NCBI GenBank assembly: GCA_003123965.1
Contig: NNSL01000441.1
Location: 1 to 14,195, forward strand
Direction of reading: 5' to 3'
From: Balneolaceae bacterium SMO_bin1
Lineage (GTDB): Bacteria > Bacteroidota > Rhodothermia > Balneolales > Balneolaceae
Length of the DNA: 14,195 nt
Below are positions 1-7,400 of this stretch, piece after piece. The notes beneath the pieces are model-generated. The model did not search any database, was not told the DNA's origin, and worked only from the letters and a program-made list of their open reading frames with translations. The position numbers were made by a program, and so were the translations under genes. Each line of letters opens with the position of its first letter. Within the stretch, counting starts at the first letter, position 1.

Positions 1-1
1 C

Positions 2-100
2 ATTCGTCCAAACTGGCGCGACCTCAGACCGACGTCAAATATCAACATGATTGAACAGGCCGACGAGCTGCAGCTTAAGAAAACGACACTATCTTGGTGA
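2..100 (+). CDS. C-terminal tail of an unrecognised upstream gene (partial)
   Basis: Frame 2 is open from the window edge to a TGA at 98-100, while the other two forward frames stop near position 50. The tail is 32 residues, begins IRPNWRDLRP and ends LKKTTLSW. It stops one base before the kinase ATG at 102, which is typical of co-translated genes. I do not recognise the family from so little sequence. FolK (HPPK) is one guess, because folK sits beside or is fused to deoxynucleoside kinases in some Bacteroidota, but nothing visible here proves it. Confidence 0.5.
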   Translation: MRPNWRDLRPTSNINMIEQADELQLKKTTLSW

Positions 101-101
101 T

Positions 102-747
102 ATGGAAAATGAGTTCGAATTTATTGCAATAGAAGGCGTCATTGGCGTGGGTAAAACCTCGCTGGCTAAACTGCTTTCTGAGCGGCACAACGCACGGCTG
201 GTGCTGGAACAGTTTGAAGACAACCCGTTTTTGCCCCAAGTTTTACGAAGATCGCGAGCGATACGCTTTCCCCACTCAAATGGCGTTTCTGGCCAGTCGG
301 TTCAAGCAGCAGCAAAATATGCTCAGCAAAGATCTGTTTCAGCAGATGACCATTTCGGACTACATTTTTGATAAAGATCGCATTTTTGCCCGGCTCAACC
401 TTGATGAGGACGAACTGGCACTATACGATTCCATATTTAATATCATGTCGGGTATATCGGCCCGGCCGGATCTGGTTATTTACCTGCAGTCATCCATCGA
501 TCGGCTGATGGAAAATATTCGTCAGCGCGACCGCGATTACGAACGCCACATTTCACGCAGCTACCTGGAGGAACTAAGTGATGCCTATAATCATTTCTTT
601 TATCACTACAATAAATCCCCGCTTATGATCATTAATACATCTAAGATCGATTTTGTGCACGATCAAAGTCACTTAGATTATATTGATGAACAAATTTTCC
701 AAGAACCCATTAGAGGTAATACGCATATTAATATCATTCCCGATTAA
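102..747 (+). CDS. deoxynucleoside kinase (dNK/dGK-like), interrupted by a +1 frameshift
   Basis: This is a deoxyribonucleoside kinase of the dNK/dCK/dGK family, a cytoplasmic salvage enzyme that phosphorylates deoxynucleosides with NTP. The start is ATG 102, one base after the upstream stop. The first frame gives MENEFEFIAIEG and the P-loop G12-VIGVGKTS-20, then EQFEDNPFLP. At the C-run 234-237 the reading must shift by one base to continue as KFYEDRERYAFPTQMAFLASRF, split over the two frames. Dropping one C restores a continuous 214-residue protein, the normal family length. Other visible hallmarks are the EQFEDNPFL segment holding the candidate catalytic base (E36 by alignment from memory), DYIFDKDRIFA (residues 86-96), and the basic lid RQRDRDYERHIS (140-151). 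As written, the gene would yield a truncated, inactive product. The extra base is either a sequencing error or a real lesion. The substrate (dA, dG or others) cannot be told. Confidence 0.88.
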
Positions 748-749
748 CA

Positions 750-1013
750 ATGCTTAAAACGCTTTTATTTATAATTATTGTCTTTTTTGCCGTGCGGTGG
801 GTGAGCCGCCTGTTTTTACCAGGCGGTAAGAGAAAAAGCAATAACTTTCGTTTCTTTTACCAGACCTTTAAAGATGTACGTGAACAGCAAAAACAGCACC
901 AGCAACGCAAGCAACAGCAGCGAACGCGAAACGGCAAGGTGCAAAAGAACGATCTCGACAATATTGAAGAGGCCGAATACGAAGAAGTGAACGACGATAC
1001 CAACGACAAGTAA
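750..1013 (+). CDS. DUF4834-like small membrane-anchored protein
   Basis: This is an 87-residue protein with one N-terminal membrane segment (about residues 3-21, MLKTLLFIIIVFFAVRW). A positively charged stretch (GGKRKSNNFRFFYQTFKDV) follows, then a Gln/Arg/Lys-rich linker (about 43-63) and an acidic tail rich in Glu and Asp. The layout matches the short Bacteroidota DUF4834 proteins: hydrophobic anchor, basic patch, low-complexity charged tail. The function of that family is not known. The ATG lies two bases after the kinase stop, so it is probably the last gene of the operon that includes the kinase. The cytoplasmic tail could be a docking region, but this is only inferred from its composition. 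Confidence 0.7.
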   Translation: MLKTLLFIIIVFFAVRWVSRLFLPGGKRKSNNFRFFYQTFKDVREQQKQHQQRKQQQRTRNGKVQKNDLDNIEEAEYEEVNDDTNDK

Positions 1014-1072
1014 GCCTCTTACGAACTGCAGATCACCCCTCTTGTTTTACCAAAAATCACCACCATCAACTC

Positions 1073-1103
1073 TTTGTAAGTGCTTGCAAAAGCCTTATTT
1101 TTG
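1073..1103 (+). promoter_or_regulatory. Bacteroidota-type sigma-A promoter for the TPR gene
   Basis: The -33 element TTTG (1073-1076) and the -7 element TATTTTTG (1096-1103) are separated by exactly 19 bases. This is a full match to the TTTG-N19-TAnnTTTG consensus known from Bacteroidota. It would start transcription near 1110, leaving a leader of about 33 bases before the ATG at 1143. The match is seen directly; its use in this organism is inferred. Confidence 0.55.
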
Positions 1104-1142
1104 AACGAACTGAAGTTCCAAATTTATTGAGTCGATTATTTT

Positions 1143-1688
1143 ATGAAGTACGAAGATCAATTAGAAGAAGGATTAGCGCTGCTGCACGAAGGAGATTACG
1201 ACCATGCGCTTGATATTTCGCATCGCCTGCAGAAAATGGAACCTGAAACGGCCGACGGTTTTCACCTGGAAGCCATGGTTTTTCAGAAATTGAACCAGTG
1301 GGAAAAGAGCATAGACGCGCTCAATACGGCTATTGAGCTTGAAGATCAGAAAAGCGGATTTTATAACCTGCGCGGTTTTGCTCAACTGCAGCTCGATGAA
1401 TTGGAACCCGCACGAGAAGATTTTGAAAAGGCCATTGATCTTGACGATTCACCCGCGGCTCACCGCAACCTGGTGCTCTACAAAATAATGAGCGACAACG
1501 GCAATGAAGCCATTAACTATCTGCTGGATCGCATTCGAAATAATCCCAAAGATGTTGAAAACTGGATTCTAATGGGCGACTTGATGCAGCGCGCAGGTCA
1601 AGACGAGAAAGCACGCACGTATTATCAGCAAGCTCAGAAAATGGACCCTGAAAACGATTACGTAAAAAAACAACTTTCCGAGAGCTAA
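1143..1688 (+). CDS. tetratricopeptide repeat (TPR) protein
   Basis: This is a 181-residue all-helical protein made of about five TPR units at roughly residues 4-35, 38-69, 72-105, 107-138 and 141-172. Typical TPR signatures can be read: ALxxxxxLxxMEPE, SIDALNTAIELE, AREDFEKAIDLD and ARTYYQQAQKMDPE. The third and fifth units are closest to consensus and the fourth is degenerate. There is no signal peptide or membrane segment, so it is probably a cytoplasmic scaffold that binds a partner. The partner cannot be inferred because the neighbours are unrelated. The start at 1143 is the first ATG after a good promoter and lacks a clear Shine-Dalgarno, as is common in this group. It appears to be a single-gene transcript. 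Confidence 0.85.
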   Translation: MKYEDQLEEGLALLHEGDYDHALDISHRLQKMEPETADGFHLEAMVFQKLNQWEKSIDALNTAIELEDQKSGFYNLRGFAQLQLDELEPAREDFEKAIDLDDSPAAHRNLVLYKIMSDNGNEAINYLLDRIRNNPKDVENWILMGDLMQRAGQDEKARTYYQQAQKMDPENDYVKKQLSES

Positions 1689-1720
1689 TCTTTCGTCAAC
1701 CGTTTTTTTCTGATACCTGG

Positions 1721-1752
1721 TTGTCATTTAATGCTGCAAAACTCTATATTTG
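1721..1752 (+). promoter_or_regulatory. promoter for tRNA-Leu
   Basis: TTG (1721-1723) lies 21 bases upstream of TATATTTG (1745-1752), a perfect TAnnTTTG -7 element. The predicted start near 1759 leaves a leader of about 17 bases before the mature tRNA 5' end at 1776. The position relative to a certain tRNA gene supports the call, and supports use of this promoter class in the organism. Confidence 0.55.
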
Positions 1753-1775
1753 AAGCCTTAAATTTTAGACCCCTT

Positions 1776-1864
1776 GCCCTGGTGGCGGAATTGGTAGACG
1801 CGCTGTCTTGAGGGGGCAGTTCCCCTTTGTGGGAGTGCTGGTTCGACTCCAGTCCAGGGCACCA
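1776..1864 (+). tRNA. tRNA-Leu, anticodon GAG, CCA encoded
   Basis: This is a class II tRNA with every arm visible. The acceptor stem GCCCTGG (1776-1782) pairs with CCAGGGC (1854-1860). The D arm is GCG-GAATTGGTAGA-CGC. The anticodon stem CTGTC (1803-1807) pairs with GGCAG (1815-1819) around the loop TTGAGGG, which places anticodon GAG at 1810-1812. A long variable arm with a CCC/GGG stem follows, then the T arm GCTGG-TTCGACT-CCAGT. The discriminator is A1861 and the 3' CCA (1862-1864) is encoded. It decodes CUC and CUU leucine codons. Confidence 0.97.
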
Positions 1865-1870
1865 ATTACA

Positions 1871-1907
1871 GCCACAATGTACTGCCTCCCAATACATTGT
1901 GGCTTTC
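1871..1907 (+). terminator. hairpin terminator after tRNA-Leu
   Basis: A perfect 11-bp inverted repeat, GCCACAATGTA (1871-1881) and TACATTGTGGC (1893-1903), encloses an 11-base loop and is followed by a short TTTCTT tail. It begins six bases after the encoded CCA, so it probably ends the tRNA transcript. The T tract is weak. It also lies in the gap before the 3' end of the opposing cupin gene, but on that strand it has no T tract. Confidence 0.65.
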
Positions 1908-1968
1908 TTATTTCTAAAATATATATAGTGCCAACACAAAGTCTGATTTTCCTTTTTGTCAGATTACC

Positions 1969-2478
1969 CTACTTCAAATCTTTCCAAATCTTAATTATTC
2001 CTTCATCTCTACCCTGCAATGGGTCGGCACTGGGTATTGGCACTTTAGAAATGTTGTGTAAAACTTCAGGACGCTCGCTTTGTTTGCCGGTTTTCAAATC
2101 GTATTCACTGCCATTTGGATAGGCACCTACTACTCCAAAATCGCTGCTGCTCTCGATACTTTTATGCCCTACACCTGCCGGGATGATAATAATGTCGCCG
2201 GCTTTAACATCAACCTCCTCACCTTCTTCTCCACCCAGATGTAACCGGGCAGTACCAGCGTAAATTCCCAATACTTCATGAGTAATGCTATGATAATGGT
2301 GATAGTTATATACCCCATTTTTCCAGGCGTTACCCCAATCATTTTCTGCAAATATGCGTTTAAGTCGACGTGCCGAGATGTTTTCTTTTTCAGAAAAAGC
2401 ATTCAAATACATAATCAGTGGCAACGTATTGTTGGGTATTTCACCATCGTCTTCGAAAAATAGTGTTTTGGTTTCCAT
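1969..2478 (-). CDS. YjlB-like cupin domain protein
   Basis: This is a 169-residue single-domain cupin resembling Bacillus YjlB. Both cupin motifs fit the classic spacing exactly. Motif 1 is G55-x5-H61-x-H63-x4-E68-x6-G75 within GVYNYHHYHSITHEVLG. Motif 2 is G94-x5-P100-x-G102-x2-H105 within GDIIIIPAGVGHKS. H61, H63, E68 and H105 are therefore the expected metal ligands, so it is probably a soluble metal-binding enzyme or sensor. The reaction is not known for this family. The N-terminal PNNTLPLIMY and the FAENDWGNAWKNG segment are also typical of the YjlB group. The start ATG (2476-2478) has no obvious Shine-Dalgarno and I found no consensus promoter upstream. The gene is divergent from the small ORF at 2594. 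Confidence 0.88.
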   Translation of the reverse strand: METKTLFFEDDGEIPNNTLPLIMYLNAFSEKENISARRLKRIFAENDWGNAWKNGVYNYHHYHSITHEVLGIYAGTARLHLGGEEGEEVDVKAGDIIIIPAGVGHKSIESSSDFGVVGAYPNGSEYDLKTGKQSERPEVLHNISKVPIPSADPLQGRDEGIIKIWKDLK

Positions 2479-2593
2479 AGGGGTTTTGCTGCTAAGATGT
2501 AAACATTTCGTAGCTATTATGGCGAAAATCTGTTCGATTTACAATTTCCGCCCTTCCTCCTATCTTGTACAAAAATTAATAAAGTTTGCTATC

Positions 2594-2791
2594 ATGAGGC
2601 ACATGGAACGCTTACGTCAAGAAATTGAAGATTATATTTTTGAAAACGGCAAAGAATACGACAGACTGCTTATGTCTCAATCTTTTTACAACAAACTTGA
2701 AAAAGAGGTAGAAGAGCGGGACTCAAAAATTGATTTGCCGAATCTGGAGGTAAAAGAAGGGGTTAATTACGACTTTAAACTATTGCCTTAA
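2594..2791 (+). CDS. small uncharacterised protein (65 aa)
   Basis: I do not recognise this short protein. From ATG 2594 it reads MRHMERLRQEIEDYIFENG and ends in NYDFKLLP; ATG 2603 would give 62 residues. It is highly charged and mostly predicted helical, with a Lys/Glu-rich centre (KLEKEVEERDSK), and has no signal peptide or membrane segment. The frame stays open far upstream (from 2354), but that part is antisense to the cupin gene and is not credible coding sequence, so I chose the intergenic ATG. Codon use and a natural-looking C-terminus favour a real gene. It ends 50 bases before the gamma-glutamylcyclotransferase-like gene and may be co-transcribed with it. Confidence 0.55.
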   Translation: MRHMERLRQEIEDYIFENGKEYDRLLMSQSFYNKLEKEVEERDSKIDLPNLEVKEGVNYDFKLLP

Positions 2792-2841
2792 AAACACGAT
2801 CAACAGCTACTATCGGTGATATACAAACATATATTGAGCGG

Positions 2842-3252
2842 GTGAACAGGTCACGTCTCATCAAGGATAAAGCCGCAAATGCTCAATCTACGGTGACCGA
2901 AAAATACCAAAGCAATTGCAAGCTATTTGTTTACGGCTCGCTGGGTCCCGGCCAGTCTAACGCTCATCTGCTCAACGCATTAGCAGGCACTTGGAAAGAA
3001 GCCTCCGTAACTGGATACCTGCAAGAAACGAATCGGGCGCGGGGTATTTATTATCCGCTGTTGCGGCCTCATCCAGAAGGAGAAGCCGTAGACGGGCACG
3101 TGTTTATATCTGATGCACTGCCAAAACACTGGTCGCGGCTCGACCAATTTGAAGGCCCCGCCTATACACGCTTACTAACTTTGATTGCCTATAAAAATGG
3201 GCAAAAAGATGTGGCTAATGTGTACGCCGATGCTTCTTGCGACTACCTTTAA
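2842..3252 (+). CDS. gamma-glutamylcyclotransferase-like (AIG2/GGACT) protein
   Basis: This is a 136-residue member of the gamma-glutamylcyclotransferase superfamily, whose members release 5-oxoproline from gamma-glutamyl amines or peptides. The substrate-binding loop is FVYGSLGPGQSN (about residues 29-40). The conserved distal motif WSRLDQFEGPAYTR (97-110) carries the candidate catalytic glutamate E104. GYLQE and VDGHVF are typical barrel strands. There is no ATG near the domain: the start is GTG 2842 or the in-frame GTG at 2893, which would trim 17 residues and bring the protein close to the usual MxLFVYGSL beginning. The 28 or so residues before LFVYGS on the longer reading have no known domain. 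It converges on the response regulator gene, with a 16-base gap. Confidence 0.82.
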   Translation: MNRSRLIKDKAANAQSTVTEKYQSNCKLFVYGSLGPGQSNAHLLNALAGTWKEASVTGYLQETNRARGIYYPLLRPHPEGEAVDGHVFISDALPKHWSRLDQFEGPAYTRLLTLIAYKNGQKDVANVYADASCDYL

Positions 3253-3268
3253 AGCTTGTGGGCAGAGA

Positions 3269-3640
3269 TCATAAATTAGCGCACACATTTTGGGCAACCA
3301 GTTCAAGAAAAGAGTCTTTTTCAATGGGTTTGGCCACAACACCCAGCGCCCCGCAGGCCTGCGACCGCTGAACAATTTTTTCTCCCTGCATTGACGAAAC
3401 ATACATAAGCGGAATATCGGTACAGGTTGGATTCCTCTTTATTTCACGGCACAAGTCAAAACCGTTTAACTGAGGCATATTTATATCTGAAATAATTAAA
3501 TGAGGCTTGGTATGCTGCAGGTTTTCCAGCAGTGAGTACCCATCAGTAAATGCTGAAACACTGTAACCCCCGTTATCCAAAATTTTTTTAAGAAGAATAT
3601 TGTGCAGCTGGCTATCATCAACAATGAAAATGGATTTCAT
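3269..3640 (-). CDS. single-domain CheY-like response regulator
   Basis: This is a 123-residue receiver domain with no output domain. All active-site residues are present: acidic pair D8-D9, phosphoacceptor D52 in IISDINMPQLNGF, S82 at the Thr/Ser switch position (LMYVSS), and K104 followed by cis-Pro P105 (VVAKP). It should be phosphorylated by a histidine kinase and act by protein-protein contact, as CheY or Spo0F do. There is no kinase nearby, so it is an orphan. The start at ATG 3640 gives a receiver beginning MKSIFIVDD, the normal distance to the acidic pair. Transcription may start from the TAnnTTTG box on the minus strand at 3703-3710. Confidence 0.93.
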   Translation of the reverse strand: MKSIFIVDDSQLHNILLKKILDNGGYSVSAFTDGYSLLENLQHTKPHLIISDINMPQLNGFDLCREIKRNPTCTDIPLMYVSSMQGEKIVQRSQACGALGVVAKPIEKDSFLELVAQNVCANL

Positions 3641-3702
3641 CCCTAACCCAGACTCCTCTGATATTTATTCATATAATAGTTTATGCATCCCTAAAACCTG
3701 AT

Positions 3703-3710
3703 CAAATTTA
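3703..3710 (-). promoter_or_regulatory. possible -7 box for the response regulator
   Basis: On the minus strand this reads TAAATTTG, a perfect TAnnTTTG. It lies 62 bases upstream of the start codon of the receiver gene. No TTG is visible 19-21 bases further upstream, so only half of the promoter is supported. Confidence 0.25.
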
Positions 3711-3842
3711 TGAAATAGTTGGGTACCATATTGTTAGAACCTTTTAATGAGAAGTTTATTAAGGTTTCCGCATTACGGGTGAATCAAATGGAGCAGAATT
3801 TGTTTATGGTTATAACTAGTAACAAAAACAGATTGATTATAT

Positions 3843-4406
3843 ATGGAATCGAGATCAGAAAAAACGCAACAAGCAACATTTGGTGCTGGCTGCTTTTGGT
3901 GTGTTGAAGCCGTATTTCAGAACCTTAAGGGTGTTGTATCAGTAAAATCCGGGTATGCCGGCGGCAATGTTGAAAATCCCAGCTATCGGCAGGTATGTTC
4001 CGGAGAAACGGGCCATGCCGAAGTAGCACAAATTACCTACCACCCAGATGAAATCAGTTTTGAGCAGCTGCTTACCGTTTTTTGGCATACTCACAATCCC
4101 ACTACTAAAAATCGGCAAGGTGCCGATGTGGGTACACAGTATAGATCGGCAATATTTTATCACAGCGAAGAGCAGCGTAAAAAAGCTGAGCGGTCAAAAA
4201 AAGAAACAGATGCATCGGATCTATGGGATGACCCAATTGTAACGGAAATTGCGCCCCTGGATACATTTTATCCCGCGGAGGCTGAGCATCAAAATTATTA
4301 CAATAACAATCAGGGAGCCGGTTACTGTTCGTTTGTCATTGCACCGAAATTAAAGAAGTTGCGCAACGAATTTGGTCACCTTTTAAAAGAAGAGGCCAAG
4401 GCATGA
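3843..4406 (+). CDS. msrA: peptide-methionine (S)-S-oxide reductase MsrA
   Basis: This is a 187-residue MsrA, which reduces methionine-S-sulfoxide in proteins and free Met(O). The catalytic motif GAGCFWCVE places the nucleophile at C17 with a second Cys at C20. The conserved Glu is E60 in GETGHAE and the conserved Asp is D95 in the RQGADVGTQYRS motif. A C-terminal C162 (GAGYCSF) is a candidate recycling cysteine. The HDPTT motif reads HNPTT here, a mild substitution. There is no signal peptide, so the enzyme is cytoplasmic, and no MsrB domain is fused. The start ATG 3843 gives a short natural lead (MESRSEKTQQATFGAG). Upstream, 3641-3842 contains no gene. It converges on the large phosphoesterase gene with a 27-base gap. 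Confidence 0.97.
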   Translation: MESRSEKTQQATFGAGCFWCVEAVFQNLKGVVSVKSGYAGGNVENPSYRQVCSGETGHAEVAQITYHPDEISFEQLLTVFWHTHNPTTKNRQGADVGTQYRSAIFYHSEEQRKKAERSKKETDASDLWDDPIVTEIAPLDTFYPAEAEHQNYYNNNQGAGYCSFVIAPKLKKLRNEFGHLLKEEAKA

Positions 4407-4433
4407 CCGTTTTTGATGGCTCAATTTCTGCTG

Positions 4434-7400
4434 TCAGAAGTTAAAACCGAGCGTCACAGAAACAAATTCATCTTCTTTTGAGATGGCGTAACTGGCATCC
4501 AGCACAAAATATTCCAAGGGGCTTACCCAAAGACCACCGCCGTAACCAATATGCCAAGTGCTCGAGTTTTCGCCATCAACCCATACACGACCTTCGTCGA
4601 AAAATGCTTTTATGCCAAATTTCGCAGGCAAAAAGTACGAATTAATTTTTCCAAGCTCGGTACGCAGTTCGGTATTATGAAACAAGCTGGTGCGTCCGGC
4701 AAAGCGGTTGCGCGCAAAGCCGCGCAGGTTCCCCGGTTGTGTAAATAGCCGCTGGCCACCCAGCACATTAGCCTGGAAAAAATCGTAGTCGCCAATGTTG
4801 GTGGCAATTCCTATGCGCGATGCCAAAGTGGTTGAGAGGCTTTCCCAGGTATAGAAGACTTTCCCTGTAGATTTAAGCCGAGTAAAGGTTTCGCTTCGAC
4901 TATTGAGCCCCACATTCAGCTCTCCGGTGAACTCAAACTCCACACCATAATGCGGCAGTACGAGATTATCTATCGTGTTTACACGAATACCGGCTTCAGC
5001 TGTCGCAAAATGATGCGGCCCAAAGTCTTCATCGGTGAGCGAAGATTGCGGTGAGCTAATAAATCCTACCGTTTCCAACGGTCTAAAATATTCATATCCC
5101 AAACCTGCATTAAGAAACACAAGGTTTTGAAGACCTTCGGCAATACCAATATCCAGATCTACGTTATCGGTTTCGTAGTTGTAAAAGTCGTAATCTTCCC
5201 TGGCTCGCTCCGTTTCATTGCCTAAACCAAAGTAGTTTGTAACAAACCGAGGCGCCAGCACTTCCGCACCCAGCTCAAGAGTCAGCGGGTCTAATTCATC
5301 GGTGTAAGTGCCATTGTAGCTAAAGCTAAACGAGGAGGTGCGAAGCGCATGTTTGGCCGTAACACGGTGTTCAGTTGCAAAGGGATTTTTGCGGAATCCC
5401 TGCGTTTGTATAAGCGCGCCGCCACCCAGGAATAAGCCGTCATCTCGGTTGTAGCCAAAACTGACAAGTGGTGCGGTAAAACCGTATTTAAACCCACGGT
5501 TGTTGAAGCGATTTATGCGCGGATCGTCCGAACGTTTTGACCGTGTTTCTCCTGCGGAATTGATAGTTGATCCATAGTACGTGTCGTAAACCAGAGTTTG
5601 TTCAGAACCTCCTTCAACAAGCGATTTATCGTTGATTACATCCTCTCCCTCTCCGCCAATGATGCGTACCGTAATTGACCGTTTAACCTCTCCGTTCAGA
5701 TTAAAGACATCATCAGAACCAAAGCCGTAGAGCCGTATATCGTCAGTTTCACTGGCTTTAAACATGCGATCGTAGCGTAGAGTGGTGCTATTGTTACCAT
5801 CCGATTTTGAGTAAACACGCACCTTCACATTGCCGTTTTCATCACGTTGTACTTCAAAAACATCGGGTTGGTCGGTACCATATACGTTCACTCCCTCATT
5901 CAGTATATCGTAATAACGGCTGGCGAAATCGGTTAATTTATCGCGCCGCGCTTGAAGCTTGCGCTCAAACGTTTCGGCATTTATTTGACGAATGGGCTTC
6001 GGCCACTTACTTATAGCTTCGCTGATTACTGAATCGGTTAGTGACTGCTGCATTTCTTCTGCAATAGCCAACCATTCTTCTTTTGGCAATTCATTCATGA
6101 ACCATCGATCGAAATACTGGGCGTTCACATTCAGGCCCGCTATATCGCGTACTCCCTCATCGAAGAGCTGGAATTTTCGTAACGCCCACTCGCGGCGGCC
6201 AATCCAGGGAATGGCGCCATCACTCTTAAAAAAGGCATTGTCGCGGTCGATGGGTATAGGTTCATAAATAGAAAGTGAATCGGTTTTAGTTTCCGCCCAG
6301 AACCATTGCCCTTCATGGCGGTCCCAATCGCCAATGAACATATCGAAAATTCGTGATCGCACCAGCTGCTTTTCATCCACTTTAGCATTACCACCCATTC
6401 GCATGCGTTCCCACAGCTCATCTGAACTAATCATGCCGGCGGCCTGCTTATCATACTTTTTATTGAACCACCTTGGGCTGATAAATTCTTGGAAGTTAAC
6501 CAGAATCCCTTCTTTATTGCCCACGTCCATTTTAATACCCGATTTTTTTGACACGTAGCCAATTTCCGGTGTAGTATGATAAACGCCCGCTGCCGATGCT
6601 AAGGTCGGTACAATAACGGCTCCGTAGGGATGCGAAGCCGATGTCTGATCCTGCGCCACTCCTTTCACGAAAGTATCCTGCAGCATATCGGGCAGCGATT
6701 TTGTCGGATTTTTCTGCACTGATCGCATTACGTGGCGGGTACCGCTGGAATCTTCAACAATAATGGTGATGGTCTGCTCTCCACCGGTAACCTCCAGCAC
6801 CTTAAGGCCGCCCTTTTTGGTATCCATATCAAAAACTGGAACATCCACCTCGGTGGTCCATGTATCCCGGTAGTGATCACCCCAAATAAATCGATGAAAG
6901 CTGCCGGCTGCATAATTGGGTCCGGCCTGCACCTTTTTGACTGTATCTTCCGTGCCCGCATAATTATCGCGCCGCATAGCAATCTGCTTTTCTACCGTCC
7001 GCTCGGCTTCAGGAGCGATTAACTCTTTGTAATATACCAGTTTCCCCTGCTTGTTCTGCTTGTCAGGCACCCAAAACTCAACGCTCACCGAGCCGTCTTT
7101 ATATGAAATAAGCTTAGCGAAACCGTTTTGCGAATACACAAATTCGGCTCCATAACCCGTTCGAGCATATGATTTTTTACTGCCCGAGCCGCTGGTGATA
7201 AAGAAATCGGTTCCCTCTTTGTCGGCATCGGTTTTCTCTTTTTCATAAAATGAGAGGCTATGCTCGTGCCCGGCGGCAAAAAATACATTATCAATATCTT
7301 CAACCGCTTCCCTCACTTGGTATATAAACTCCTGGTACTGCTGGTGGTTTATATCTTGCGGCGATCGTCCAAGCTTGCGATACAACGGATAAATAGACCC

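Noticed and set aside
1724..2122. ORFs on both strands over the tRNA-Leu
   Set aside because: They translate the tRNA and its terminator, so they are not coding.
2354..2593. N-terminal extension of the small ORF (80 extra residues in the same open frame)
   Set aside because: It is entirely antisense to the start of the well-supported cupin gene or in its upstream region, has no domain, and an intergenic ATG at 2594 is a better start.
3719..3907. 62-residue ORF upstream of msrA
   Set aside because: It overlaps the msrA start in another frame and has atypical composition, with no recognisable domain; it is a shadow of intergenic sequence.
5992..6558. Several 70-95 residue plus-strand ORFs within the large phosphoesterase gene
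   Set aside because: They are antisense shadows of a continuous 1261-codon gene with clear motifs on the minus strand.
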